Positions 8,896-17,337 of a stretch of 64,000 nt of DNA are shown here, in pieces. Source of the DNA: Bacillus pinisoli (GTDB taxonomy: Bacteria; Bacillota; Bacilli; Bacillales; SA4); the NCBI RefSeq assembly GCF_023036475.1, contig NZ_JAJQKI010000009.1:1-64000 (forward strand), written 5' to 3'. The position numbers and the translations under genes were made by a program. Each line of letters begins with the position of its first letter. The first letter of the stretch is position 1. The notes below the pieces were generated by a model. The model saw only the letters and a program-made list of their open reading frames with translations, did not search any database and had not been told where the DNA came from.

Positions 8896-9147
8896 TTAAA
8901 AATCAAAGAGGGAATCGCCGTTTCCTTCATCGTCTGTTTCTATGTTTTTTTTAGGCTGAGTTAGTAAAGAATGAGTAGGAGTAGACAAGATCTTTTCAGT
9001 CTGTACCGGTTGCTCTTGCAACACTACTTCACATAACGACCTGATCACGAGAAGATGCTCACGTAACCGCGCTTCATCAGCATGTTCAGCCGCCCCTAAC
9101 TCTTGTCCCATCTTGGCTAAAATTTGTTTTACTGGTATATTCATCAT
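8896..9147 (-). CDS. ywdI: YwdI family (DUF5327) protein
   Basis: An 83-residue protein whose N-terminal half (MNIPVKQILAKMGQELG ... LREHLLVIRSLCEVVL) matches the YwdI/DUF5327 family. The C-terminal half is low-complexity and acidic, ending DSLFDF. The function is unknown. B. subtilis ywdI lies in the same cluster as ywdK and ywdL (gerQ), so synteny supports the call. Tandem ATGs occur at 9147 and 9144; the first has the better spacing from AAAGG. Confidence 0.8.
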   Translation of the reverse strand: MMNIPVKQILAKMGQELGAAEHADEARLREHLLVIRSLCEVVLQEQPVQTEKILSTPTHSLLTQPKKNIETDDEGNGDSLFDF

Positions 9148-9235
9148 TATTCACAACCTTTATTTACAATTACCTTTAAGAATTACTTAATCGTATCTTA
9201 TCATACTTTAATTATCAATGAACATGGAGGCAAAT

Positions 9236-10876
9236 ATGAACCAGACATGGTGGAAAGAAGCAGTTGTTTACCAAGTATATTGGCGTAGTTTCTATGACAC
9301 AAATGGTGATGGTTATGGTGACTTAAAAGGAGTCATTGAAAAGCTTGATTACATAAAAAGACTTGGCGTGGATGTTATCTGGTTAAACCCATGTTATGAA
9401 TCACCTGATAGAGATAATGGATATGATATATCTGATTACTATGGTGTGATGGAAAAGGCCGGTAATATAGACATTTGGGAAGAATTATTAAAAGAAGTAC
9501 ATGACCGTGGGATGAAACTAATCATGGATTTAGTCGTGAATCATACATCTGACCAACATCCATGGTTCCAAGAATCGCGTTCATCTAAAGACAATCCGAA
9601 ACGAGACTGGTACATTTGGAAGGATCCTGTAGATGGGAAAGAGCCTAATAATTGGCGCTCTTATTTTACTCCTTCAACGTGGGAGCTAGATAAAAAAACG
9701 AATCAGTACTACTTCCACTCCTTTGCAGTCGAACAACCGGACCTAAACTGGAAAAACGAAGAAGTTCGTGAAGAGATTTATCGTATGATGCGTTATTGGC
9801 TTGATAAAGGTATTGACGGTTTCCGAATGGATGTTATTAACCTTTTAGCCAAAATAGAAGATTATCCGAATGCAGCCAAGCCAGAGCATATCAATTATTT
9901 AGGAAACAACCCTGGTATTCACGAATACTTGCAAGAAATGCACGAAAAGGTACTACGTCATTATGACATTTTCACAGTAGGTGAAATTCCGTTTGTTACA
10001 CCAGAGGATGGACTGCTGTATGTAGGAGAAGACCGAAAAGAATTACATACCCTCTTTCATTTTCAAGTTGCGGACGATATGCCATCTTGGGACATGCTTA
10101 GGTATAAAGAAATTCAACAAACCTGGTATGACGGTCTCTTTGGGAAAGGCTGGAATTCACAGTTTTTAAATAACCATGATCACACAAGACAGGTCACCCG
10201 TTACGGAAATGACAAGGAATATCGAATTGAATCTGCTAAGTTGTTAGGGACGATGGTCCATACCATGCCAGGAATGCCTTATATTTTTCAAGGTGAGGAA
10301 ATTGGGATGACAGGTGTCCGTTTTTCCTCCATTGAAGATTATAACGATATCGCAATGAAAAATAAGTATAAGGAATTAGTAGAAAATGGTGGAGATCCTG
10401 AGAAGGTATTTGAAAGTCTGTTACCATTAAGCCGTGATAATTCTAGAACGCCCATGCAGTGGAATGATTCTGGACACGCTGGTTTTACTACAGGAACTCC
10501 ATGGATAAAGCTAAATCCAAATTATAAAGAGATTAATGTGGAAGCCGCACTAAAGGATCCACATTCGGTGTTTTATTATTATCAAAAGCTGATACAACTT
10601 CGAAAAGAACACCCAGTCATGGTATACGGAAACTTCACTGATTTTTCAAAAGGTCATGAAACCATATATGCCTACACCCGCGAACTTGAAAATGAAACTT
10701 GGCTTATCGTATTAAATCATTCGGATGAAAATGGTCAATTTGAAATACCAAATGACTTATCTGATAAAAAAATGAAACCGATTCTCCACAATTATGATAC
10801 GATGATGATAGATGATCATAAAATAGAGCTCAAGCCGCATGAGGCAATGATTTTGGAGTTGCAGTTAAAGGAGTAA
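9236..10876 (+). CDS. malL: GH13 oligo-1,6-glucosidase / alpha-glucosidase
   Basis: A 546-residue cytoplasmic glycoside hydrolase of family 13 (oligo-1,6-glucosidase subgroup). It releases glucose from isomaltose- or maltose-type oligosaccharides. Seen in the sequence: calcium-loop motif DTNGDGYGD (21-29), VVNHTS (100-105), GFRMDVINLL with nucleophile Asp199, FTVGE with acid/base Glu250, and NNHDHTR with His314-Asp315. Trehalose-6-phosphate hydrolase or sucrose-active relatives share this core, so the substrate is not certain. The ATG at 9236 follows GGAGG by 5 nt; the ATG at 9218 lies before the ribosome binding site. No transporter gene is adjacent. Confidence 0.9.
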   Translation: MNQTWWKEAVVYQVYWRSFYDTNGDGYGDLKGVIEKLDYIKRLGVDVIWLNPCYESPDRDNGYDISDYYGVMEKAGNIDIWEELLKEVHDRGMKLIMDLVVNHTSDQHPWFQESRSSKDNPKRDWYIWKDPVDGKEPNNWRSYFTPSTWELDKKTNQYYFHSFAVEQPDLNWKNEEVREEIYRMMRYWLDKGIDGFRMDVINLLAKIEDYPNAAKPEHINYLGNNPGIHEYLQEMHEKVLRHYDIFTVGEIPFVTPEDGLLYVGEDRKELHTLFHFQVADDMPSWDMLRYKEIQQTWYDGLFGKGWNSQFLNNHDHTRQVTRYGNDKEYRIESAKLLGTMVHTMPGMPYIFQGEEIGMTGVRFSSIEDYNDIAMKNKYKELVENGGDPEKVFESLLPLSRDNSRTPMQWNDSGHAGFTTGTPWIKLNPNYKEINVEAALKDPHSVFYYYQKLIQLRKEHPVMVYGNFTDFSKGHETIYAYTRELENETWLIVLNHSDENGQFEIPNDLSDKKMKPILHNYDTMMIDDHKIELKPHEAMILELQLKE

Positions 10877-10885
10877 AGTAAGCGT

Positions 10886-11716
10886 ATGAGTATGAAATCT
10901 TTTCTAGAAGAAGCAAAGCTAGTCATCTTTGATTTAGACGGAACTATTTATGAGGATACTGATCACTTTGACTATTACGGAGACTTATTAAAAGCTCAGC
11001 TAACAGAAGAGGATCAGGTCCACTTTCAACGTGATTACGAGGCGATGAAGGCTGGTCATCATATTGTGAAGATTGGTAAAGCCTATGACGTTGAAAGAGA
11101 TTATGTGCTAACACTTGATCCAATGACATTAGAGATCACAGAGGTACATAACTGGGTTGGTGAAGCAATTTCTCAAGAAGAAGTACACACACTTTACCCA
11201 GAACCACTTCAATTTAATTTTGAAAATATGATTGCCATTGGAGATGGCTGGTGGCTACCCTTTGTCGCTGCCAAGCATTATGGTGTAAAGGATACGTATA
11301 CAAGCTACAACAAAACAAAAGAATACATGGTAACAGAGGACTTTCAGTTAACAAAGACACCTGGCTTAAAGGATGCACTAGTAGAACTGAAGGAATCCAA
11401 GAAGCTTGTTCTATGCACGAATAGTGATATTGATGACGTAGGCCGGCTATTGAAGGAGCTTGAACTCGACCTCATTTTCGAGCACATTTTACCTTCTTCG
11501 ATGAAGCCAACAAATACCGAAGCCCATTTTAAAAAGCTGCTCACACAATATGAAGTTCAACCACATGAAGTAGTATCAATTGGTGATAACTTTATTAATG
11601 AAGTGGCACCAGCATTAAAGCTTGGTATGAAGGCCATATACATTCATCCATCTCATCAAAGCGAGGACAAGGAACAATTATTAGTTCTACCTACTTTATC
11701 AAATGCGTGGGCATAA
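10886..11716 (+). CDS. HAD-family hydrolase
   Basis: A 276-residue haloacid dehalogenase-type phosphatase. Motif I is IFDLDGTIY (nucleophile Asp16, second Asp18), motif II is LCTNSD, and motif IV is IGDNFINEVAPALKLGM. A long insert between motifs I and II forms the cap (C1 type). The substrate is unknown. The gene starts 10 nt after the glucosidase stop, and its AAAGGAG ribosome binding site is inside the glucosidase stop region. They probably share a transcript, so a sugar phosphate is possible, but this is inference. Confidence 0.85.
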   Translation: MSMKSFLEEAKLVIFDLDGTIYEDTDHFDYYGDLLKAQLTEEDQVHFQRDYEAMKAGHHIVKIGKAYDVERDYVLTLDPMTLEITEVHNWVGEAISQEEVHTLYPEPLQFNFENMIAIGDGWWLPFVAAKHYGVKDTYTSYNKTKEYMVTEDFQLTKTPGLKDALVELKESKKLVLCTNSDIDDVGRLLKELELDLIFEHILPSSMKPTNTEAHFKKLLTQYEVQPHEVVSIGDNFINEVAPALKLGMKAIYIHPSHQSEDKEQLLVLPTLSNAWA

Positions 11717-11721
11717 TTTTT

Positions 11722-11758
11722 AGCAGTGGGTTTTCTATTTTGAAATCCACTGCTTTCC
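11722..11758 (+). terminator. Putative terminator after the HAD gene
   Basis: AGCAGTGG (11722-11729) pairs with CCACTGCT (11747-11754) across a 17-nt loop. Only a short T-rich tail follows. Confidence 0.55.
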
Positions 11759-11849
11759 ATTTCGGCCGAGCAACTCTCTTGCTTTTTCATCATAGAACGC
11801 CAAAAAGATATAGTATACAAATAACAAACGAGTACGGATGTGAATATAA

Positions 11850-12533
11850 ATGCGATATACAAAAGCAATCCCTAATATGGTGACACTTGGAAACTTATTT
11901 TGCGGTTTTCTCTCAATCGGCTTTGCAGCTAGCGGCGAGTTTAAAAATGCAGCCATCCTTATTTTAATTGGAATGATGTTAGACAGTATGGACGGACGCC
12001 TAGCAAGAATGCTTAATGCCGATAGTACACTAGGCAAGGAACTTGACTCTTTAGCTGACATTGTAACATTCGGGGTCGCCCCCTCTTTTCTGATCTACTA
12101 CACCTACTTTTTTAAGTTTGAACTTTTAGGGTTAGCCATTGCCGGTTTATTTCCGTTGTTTGGCGCCTATCGATTAGCCAGGTTTAATATCACACCGAGT
12201 AAATCTTCTCTGCACTATTTCGTCGGAGTCCCGATTACCGCTGCAGGTGGGATACTCGCTCTACTAACTCTATTTGGTGGAATGTTGCCACAGCTCGTGA
12301 CGACCGTTGTCTTTACAGCGCTTTGCTTTTTAATGGTCAGTCGCATCCGGATACCAAGTTTAAAAGAAGTACCACTACCTAAATACGGTACCATTGTGAC
12401 GTTGTTTCTAGGCTGTATTGTGTATTTAATCTATAGAGGTACTTATGAGAAATTTCCTTACCTCATATACATAGCAGCTCCTGTTTATGTGGCCTATTTA
12501 GCTTATCTATTTATAAAAGTGAAGAAAAAATAG
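11850..12533 (+). CDS. pssA: Phosphatidylserine synthase (CDP-diacylglycerol-serine)
   Basis: A 227-residue integral membrane CDP-alcohol phosphatidyltransferase. It makes phosphatidylserine from CDP-diacylglycerol and serine, the precursor of phosphatidylethanolamine. The family motif D-x2-D-G-x2-A-R-x8-G-x3-D-x3-D is complete at Asp45, Asp48, Gly49, Ala52, Arg53, Gly62, Asp66 and Asp70. About six to seven hydrophobic segments surround it. No psd gene is adjacent, unlike B. subtilis. The ribosome binding site is weak (GGATGTG). A terminator follows 17 bp after the stop. Confidence 0.92.
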   Translation: MRYTKAIPNMVTLGNLFCGFLSIGFAASGEFKNAAILILIGMMLDSMDGRLARMLNADSTLGKELDSLADIVTFGVAPSFLIYYTYFFKFELLGLAIAGLFPLFGAYRLARFNITPSKSSLHYFVGVPITAAGGILALLTLFGGMLPQLVTTVVFTALCFLMVSRIRIPSLKEVPLPKYGTIVTLFLGCIVYLIYRGTYEKFPYLIYIAAPVYVAYLAYLFIKVKKK

Positions 12534-12550
12534 AGGTTACAAAACAGTTG

Positions 12551-12581
12551 ACTCAAGGCATTTATGCTTTGAGTTTTTTTA
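12551..12581 (+). terminator. Intrinsic terminator after pssA
   Basis: A stem of about 9-10 bp (ACTCAAGGCA with TGCTTTGAGT, one G-T pair) is followed by T7. Confidence 0.88.
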
Positions 12582-12687
12582 TTTAGCTATAATTGTTAGT
12601 ACTGCTGTTTTAAATAAAAAAGTTATTTTTTATTATAAAAACATCAAAAACTAATCCTACACAACAACAAAACACGAACATTTTTTA

Positions 12688-12716
12688 TTTACAACAATAA
12701 AAAGTTCGTTTATAAT
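12688..12716 (+). promoter_or_regulatory. Sigma-A promoter of the guaC leader
   Basis: TTTACA at 12688-12693 and TATAAT at 12711-12716 are separated by 17 bp. A start near 12723 would put the riboswitch aptamer about 25 nt into the transcript. Confidence 0.8.
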
Positions 12717-12746
12717 CAGAATTGGCTTTATAAAAAGATTTCATTT

Positions 12747-12815
12747 CATTCGTATATTCTTAGAGTTATGGTCTAAGAGTTTCTACTAGGATCCGTTAAT
12801 TCCTAACTACGAATG
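12747..12815 (+). promoter_or_regulatory. Purine riboswitch aptamer, guanine type
   Basis: The three-way junction can be drawn in full. P1 pairs 12747-12754 with 12808-12815. P2 pairs 12759-12764 with 12772-12777, with L2 GTTATGG. The junction AGTTTCTA runs 12778-12785. P3 pairs 12787-12791 with 12801-12805, with a TCCGTTAA-type loop. The base just before the 3' strand of P1, equivalent to position 74, is C (12807). In characterised switches C selects guanine or hypoxanthine and U selects adenine. It lies 103 nt upstream of guaC. Confidence 0.92.
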
Positions 12816-12854
12816 GGTAGGATCCGTCTACCCATTTATAGTTAGGATTTTTTT
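12802..12854 (+). terminator. Terminator competing with the guanine aptamer
   Basis: CCTAACT (12802-12808) pairs with AGTTAGG (12840-12846) and AATGGGTAG (12812-12820) pairs with CTACCCATT (12828-12836), followed by ATTTTTTT. Its 5' strand contains the 3' strands of P3 and P1, so terminator and aptamer cannot coexist. Guanine binding should therefore allow read-through (ON switch). Confidence 0.82.
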
Positions 12855-12917
12855 GGTTACATTAAAATATTAGTGCCATCACTTTACCTATCAACTATTT
12901 TCTAAGGAGTGTAGATT

Positions 12918-13901
12918 ATGGATAATGTATTTGATTACGAGGATATTCAGTTAATTCCCGCAAAATGTGTGGTAAACAGCCGTTCTGAATGCGATACAAC
13001 TGTGACACTAGGAGGACGTCAATTCAAACTTCCTGTCGTACCAGCCAATATGCAAACAATCATTGATGAAAAAATCGCTCTTTATCTGGCTGAACATAAT
13101 TACTTTTACATTATGCATCGCTTTGAGCCGGAAAAACGTCTTGGTTTTGTAAAGGAAATGCAGGCAAAAGGCTTATACGCTTCTATCAGTGTTGGGGTAA
13201 AGGATGAAGAATATCAATTTGTGGAAGATCTTGCGAAGGCAGAGCTTACCCCTGAATACATTACAATTGACATCGCGCATGGTCACTCTAATGCGGTAAT
13301 CAGAATGATTCAACACATTAAAAAGCACTTACCAAAGAGCTTTGTCATCGCTGGTAACGTCGGGACACCTGAAGCTGTAAGAGAGCTTGAGAATGCAGGT
13401 GCTGACGCAACGAAAGTTGGAATTGGTCCCGGTAAAGTCTGTATCACCAAAATTAAAACAGGATTTGGCACTGGCGGCTGGCAGTTAGCAGCACTTCGTT
13501 GGTGTGCCAAAGCCGCAAGCAAACCAATTATTGCAGATGGCGGAATTCGTACACACGGTGACATTGCGAAATCTGTTCGTTTCGGTGCAACAATGGTGAT
13601 GATTGGTTCTCTTTTCGCCGGACATGAAGAATCGCCAGGGGAAACAGTTGAGAAAGACGGAAAGCTATTTAAAGAATATTTTGGTTCTGCTTCTGAATTC
13701 CAAAAAGGTGAGAAGAAGAATGTAGAAGGCAAAAAGATGCACGTAGAATATAAGGGTGCATTACAAGATACATTAACGGAAATGGAACAAGACCTACAGT
13801 CATCTATCTCCTATGCCGGTGGAACGACACTAGACGCTATTCGCCACGTTGATTATGTAGTTGTAAAGAACTCTATATTCAATGGTGATAAAGTATATTA
13901 A
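12918..13901 (+). CDS. guaC: GMP reductase
   Basis: A 327-residue enzyme of the IMPDH/GMPR TIM-barrel family. It converts GMP to IMP and ammonia with NADPH, feeding guanine nucleotides back to the adenine branch. [11 protein letters not shown] holds the catalytic Cys175, and NADPH/GMP-binding segments ([27 protein letters not shown]) are present. It lacks the CBS-domain insert of IMP dehydrogenases. The length equals bacterial GuaC type. A TAAGGAG site lies 8 nt before the ATG. The guanine riboswitch upstream matches the metabolic role. A strong terminator follows. Confidence 0.95.
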   Translation: MDNVFDYEDIQLIPAKCVVNSRSECDTTVTLGGRQFKLPVVPANMQTIIDEKIALYLAEHNYFYIMHRFEPEKRLGFVKEMQAKGLYASISVGVKDEEYQFVEDLAKAELTPEYITIDIAHGHSNAVIRMIQHIKKHLPKSFVIAGNVGTPEAVRELENAGADATKVGIGPGKVCITKIKTGFGTGGWQLAALRWCAKAASKPIIADGGIRTHGDIAKSVRFGATMVMIGSLFAGHEESPGETVEKDGKLFKEYFGSASEFQKGEKKNVEGKKMHVEYKGALQDTLTEMEQDLQSSISYAGGTTLDAIRHVDYVVVKNSIFNGDKVY

Positions 13902-13916
13902 TCATTAAATGATAAG

Positions 13917-13950
13917 ACCTACTTAATCTACTGATTGAGTAGGTTTTTTA
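13917..13950 (+). terminator. Intrinsic terminator after guaC
   Basis: A 12-bp stem with one G-T pair (13917-13928 with 13933-13944) and a 4-nt loop is followed by T6. Confidence 0.9.
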
Positions 13951-14008
13951 AATGAATGCATTCCTCATCCTATTGTTGATGGCCCTAAACTGTACTAAAC
14001 TAATTAAA

Positions 14009-14148
14009 AAGGCTCTTTTCGTATAGATTGTTGCTTTCGTAGAAATCCCTAAGACCGGATTTTCACTCGGTAGTACAGTGCTTTATATAGAGCCAGTTGC
14101 TCTTTTAGAATTAATTTGAAAAGCAACAAAGTTTTAGAAAAGAGCCTT
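14009..14148. repeat. MITE-like element with GGCTCTTTTC terminal inverted repeats
   Basis: The 140-bp element begins AAGGCTCTTTTC and ends GAAAAGAGCCTT. The inverted repeats stay similar for about 30 bp, both running on to a TTGCTTT block. The interior has no open reading frame. The copy at 20582-20774 matches it in reverse orientation, including the interior words ACTACCGAGT and AAGCACTGTAC. No target-site duplication could be fixed by eye. The element is non-autonomous. Confidence 0.75.
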
Positions 14149-14177
14149 AAAAAAGAGCCAAGTTTTAAGAGGATATT

Positions 14178-14360
14178 ATGATGAAAAGATATAAGTTGAA
14201 AAATAAGTTTAGAGGCTTCAATAAAGGAACACCATTTTATTTAATTGCTGAATCTGAATTTATAGGTGTGAAGGAATTTGTGTTACGAACGGAAGACTTG
14301 TTAATTAGAATTTCAATCAATGAAAAAGAGTTACTGGAGAATTTTTATCTACTTAAATAG
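14178..14360 (+). CDS. Small hypothetical protein, 60 aa
   Basis: A 60-residue basic protein starting MMKRYKLKNKFRGFNKGTPF. It has no membrane segment or known motif. The C-terminal half (EFVLRTEDLLIRISINEKELLENFYLL) reads as a strand followed by a helix. GAGGA lies 4 nt before the first ATG and about 7 nt before the second. I do not recognise it. It directly follows the MITE-like element and precedes the alkylation-repair gene. Confidence 0.5.
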   Translation: MMKRYKLKNKFRGFNKGTPFYLIAESEFIGVKEFVLRTEDLLIRISINEKELLENFYLLK

Positions 14361-14473
14361 TTGATCTAGAGAAAACGAGTACACAGCATACTCAACCAAG
14401 TTATTGGCAAGATTGAAAGTATAGAAGACTGAGCAATTAAAACTCAGATTGTAAGGAAAGGAAGTGTGACAAT

Positions 14474-15181
14474 ATGGATTTCGCTACGGTCATGCAAGAA
14501 CTTGAAGCACTCGGTAAAGAAAGGACGAAAAAAGTATATATATCCAATGGTGCTCATGAGCCTCTTTTTGGAGTGGCAACAGGTGCGATGAAGCCCATTG
14601 CAAGAAAGATAAAAATAAACCAACCTTTAGCTGAAGAGCTATATGCTACCGGAAACTACGACGCTATGTATTTTGCTGGCATTATCGCAGATCCAAAAGC
14701 GATGACTGAATCGGATTATAACCGTTGGATGGATGATGCGTATTTTTATATGCTGTCAGATTATGTAGTGGCCGTTACGTTGGCAGAATCAGATATCGCA
14801 CAAGACGTTGCCGACCAATGGATCGCAAGCGGTGAAGAGTTAAGAATGTCGGCGGGCTGGAGTTGTTATTGCTGGCTATTAGGAAACAGAAAAGACCATG
14901 AATTTTCCGAAAGCAAGATGTCCCAGTTTCTTGATCAAGTGAAAACTACCATACATGATTCTCCAGAGCGGACAAAGTACTCTATGAATAATTTTTTATA
15001 CACCGTGGGGACTTCCTTTAAGCCACTTCATGAAAAAGCAGTAGAAACAGCAAAAGAAGTAGGAATAGTAGAGCTGAAACGAGACAATAAAAAAAGCAGC
15101 TTTCTAAACGCATATGAAAGCATTCAAAAAGAGGTTGAAAGAGATAGAATAGGGTTTAAACGCAAATATGTAAGATGTTAA
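14474..15181 (+). CDS. DNA alkylation repair protein (AlkD-like, HEAT-like repeats)
   Basis: A 235-residue, mostly helical protein matching the DNA_alkylation family (PF08713). Members such as AlkD excise positively charged N3- and N7-alkylated purines without base flipping. Recognisable blocks are GVATGAMKPIARKI, AELYATGNYDAMYFAGIIADP-like and MSAGWSCYCWLLGNRKD. This subgroup diverges from B. cereus AlkD, so glycosylase activity is inferred only. GGAAAGGAAGTG precedes the ATG. A terminator follows. Confidence 0.8.
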   Translation: MDFATVMQELEALGKERTKKVYISNGAHEPLFGVATGAMKPIARKIKINQPLAEELYATGNYDAMYFAGIIADPKAMTESDYNRWMDDAYFYMLSDYVVAVTLAESDIAQDVADQWIASGEELRMSAGWSCYCWLLGNRKDHEFSESKMSQFLDQVKTTIHDSPERTKYSMNNFLYTVGTSFKPLHEKAVETAKEVGIVELKRDNKKSSFLNAYESIQKEVERDRIGFKRKYVRC

Positions 15182-15229
15182 ATGATGAGTTAATGTAAAT
15201 TCTGTGCTTACAACAATGGTACCAGTTAG

Positions 15230-15258
15230 ATCCCCTCCAATAAGGAGGGGATTGTTTT
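15230..15258 (+). terminator. Terminator after the AlkD-like gene
   Basis: ATCCCCTCC pairs with GGAGGGGAT (9 bp, 5-nt loop), followed by TGTTTT. Confidence 0.75.
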
Positions 15259-15277
15259 AGGTCGTCAGTCTCCCCAT

Positions 15278-15451
15278 CTATTTTGCTGGCTTCTTTTCAA
15301 ATTTCATACAAGGACTACCTGATGAACGCTGAACAGCAACAGAAGGCATCTGAGACGTTTTAAAATTAAACGCTTTACAGCCTCTTGGAAAGTTTTGATC
15401 CCAGGTCGTGTAGAAATATTTGCACTGAAAGCAGTTAATACGTTGTGACAT
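15278..15451 (-). CDS. Small four-cysteine (zinc-ribbon-like) protein
   Basis: A 57-residue protein with INCFQCKYFYTTWD, then PRGCKAFNFKT and SSGSPCMKFE. The CxxC pair plus two further cysteines suggest a small zinc-binding fold. Similar small Bacillus proteins exist, sometimes labelled uracil-DNA glycosylase without basis, and I infer no function. The ATG at 15451 lies 9 nt from AAAGGA; the TTG three codons upstream is too close. Confidence 0.7.
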   Translation of the reverse strand: MSQRINCFQCKYFYTTWDQNFPRGCKAFNFKTSQMPSVAVQRSSGSPCMKFEKKPAK

Positions 15452-15595
15452 AATCCCCAATCCTTTTTAAAAAATTCCACGAATGCCTATAGTCCGTTTC
15501 GACATCGTGACAATACAATAATTATATAACAAATTCGTAACGTATAAGTGATTCCATTTATTAGAAAAGTTTATTAGAAAGGATTGAATACGACA

Positions 15596-16072
15596 ATGAC
15601 GCAAGAACACAATAAACATAAACTTTCAAGCTCTGCTCAGGAGCCCTTTAAACATGTCATGAAATCAATGGATGACTTCTTTAGTGCCAGGCCACTAAGA
15701 GGGGTGATGGATTCTATTGATGACTTTTTTCACCGTTCGTTTGTTTCCACTTTCCCCGTCGATCTTTATGAAACGAAGGATGAACTCGTGATTACAGCCG
15801 AAATTCCAGGTGTCAAAAAAGAACAAATTTTCTTAGACATTGTAGGTAGTACATTACGAATCTCAGTAGAACACGAAGAAGAAGTAGAAGAGAAAAACGC
15901 GGTTCAAGGTTATTATCGAAGAGAACGCAACTACCAACGCTCCGAACGTAACGTCCAGCTCCCATACCCAATCTCCGAAAAACAAGTGAAAGCTACCTAT
16001 CAAAACGGCATCCTAAAAATTAGAGCACCTAAAGGACAAAAAAGAAAAAGTCGGATTCAAATTGACGAGTAA
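15596..16072 (+). CDS. Hsp20 / alpha-crystallin small heat-shock protein
   Basis: A 158-residue small heat-shock chaperone that binds unfolding proteins as an ATP-independent holdase. The alpha-crystallin domain (about residues 55-145) begins FPVDLYETKDELVITAEIPG and ends NGILKIRAPK. A charged C-terminal tail follows. The N-terminal arm carries a near-duplicated unit (VMKSMDDFF at about 23-31 and VMDSIDDFF at about 40-48). ATG at 15596 is 12 nt from AGGA; an upstream TTG directly abuts it. No CIRCE element was seen upstream. Confidence 0.9.
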   Translation: MTQEHNKHKLSSSAQEPFKHVMKSMDDFFSARPLRGVMDSIDDFFHRSFVSTFPVDLYETKDELVITAEIPGVKKEQIFLDIVGSTLRISVEHEEEVEEKNAVQGYYRRERNYQRSERNVQLPYPISEKQVKATYQNGILKIRAPKGQKRKSRIQIDE

Positions 16073-16074
16073 AA

Positions 16075-16103
16075 AAGGTTCGCAATTAACCATTGCGAAC
16101 CTT
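16075..16103. terminator. Bidirectional terminator between hsp20 and the YkvI-like gene
   Basis: A perfect 12-bp stem (16075-16086 with 16092-16103) has T6 on the minus side and a T-rich tail on the plus side. Confidence 0.88.
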
Positions 16104-16107
16104 CTTC

Positions 16108-17127
16108 TTATCTTGGTGCCGGTACCTTTTTAAACATGAACGCTAATAGGACCACACATCCCATATAGCCAAATAACGGATACAGATATTTCACTAGAGA
16201 ATCAAATCCGATTAAACTAATAAAATAACAGACGAGTAGAACCGAGATAATGATCGCATTCTTAGGCGTCTCACTTGCTGAAAGCTTTCTTGCAATTCCA
16301 TAAACGTTTCCAATCAGGGTTGTATAGATTTCTCCATAAATTACAAGGATAAATAACAGATGAATGACCGTTCCAATTACTTTGATGACTTCTGCCATCG
16401 GAATGCTGTATGCGGTTACGTTTGGTATGGTAATTAAGGCAAAATGGCTGGTGATTAGGATAAACGTTAAGCCGAGTCCTCCTAAAAATCCTCCCCACTT
16501 AATAATCCGTTCATTTGCACTATCTCTTCCTAACGGTACAAGAACGGCTTGACCTAATACTAGGTTATAAGAAGCATAGGCAAGTGAACTTAATAGTATT
16601 TTGCCAATATTAGAGCTATCACCATAATGGATCGTCGAATCCGGAAAAGCTGTAATGACAATGATACTAAACAATAGCATTAACGGGACAATAATAGAGT
16701 TCACAAACAAAAGCCCTCTCATCCCTCGAATAACAGCAAAATAGCATAGGATTAAAGTCAGTAAGATGCCTAGCTGAGCTGATAGACCCAGCTGTTCACG
16801 AAAGACGGCTCCTGTTCCCGACAACATGACGGATGTAACACCAAATAACATGAATAATAATATACTGTTAATGATTCTCCCAGTTTTTTCACCGAATAAA
16901 TACTCATTCACTTCTTGATAAGAATTTGCATCGATTCGCTTGGCAATGAGCATTGATTTCATACCAATCCATATAAACAAATATCCACTTATTAAAATAC
17001 CAATGATTCCAATCATGCCATATTGCGAGAAAAACTGTACAACCTCTTTACCTGTCGCAAATCCTGCGCCGACGATGGTTCCGATATATGTTGCTGCAAC
17101 CTGTAATATAGCTTTTACATCTCTCAC
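16108..17127 (-). CDS. YkvI-family membrane protein
   Basis: A 339-residue polytopic membrane protein with about ten hydrophobic segments. It starts MRDVKAILQVAATYIGTIVGAGFATGKEVVQFF, the signature of YkvI-type proteins, which have the LeuT/APC-like transporter fold. The early GAGFATG break resembles the unwound TM1 of sodium-coupled carriers. The substrate is unknown. It is a single gene with a terminator at its end and transcribes away from zwf. Confidence 0.8.
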   Translation of the reverse strand: MRDVKAILQVAATYIGTIVGAGFATGKEVVQFFSQYGMIGIIGILISGYLFIWIGMKSMLIAKRIDANSYQEVNEYLFGEKTGRIINSILLFMLFGVTSVMLSGTGAVFREQLGLSAQLGILLTLILCYFAVIRGMRGLLFVNSIIVPLMLLFSIIVITAFPDSTIHYGDSSNIGKILLSSLAYASYNLVLGQAVLVPLGRDSANERIIKWGGFLGGLGLTFILITSHFALITIPNVTAYSIPMAEVIKVIGTVIHLLFILVIYGEIYTTLIGNVYGIARKLSASETPKNAIIISVLLVCYFISLIGFDSLVKYLYPLFGYMGCVVLLAFMFKKVPAPR

Positions 17128-17337
17128 ATTTTCACCTTCTCAAAAAGTTATTTGTTACACTATATGTTTAAAAGTTGGTGAAAAGACGAGCTTTTTTGGT
17201 ATGATGGATAAGGCATAGTTGTATTCAAATAAAATTAGCTATTGTCATTTGTTTTGTACACTATGAATCGCATATACTAATACTAGTGAAAATTTGTAGT
17301 CATAGATGCATTCTTTTAAAAAGTGAGGTCTTACATA

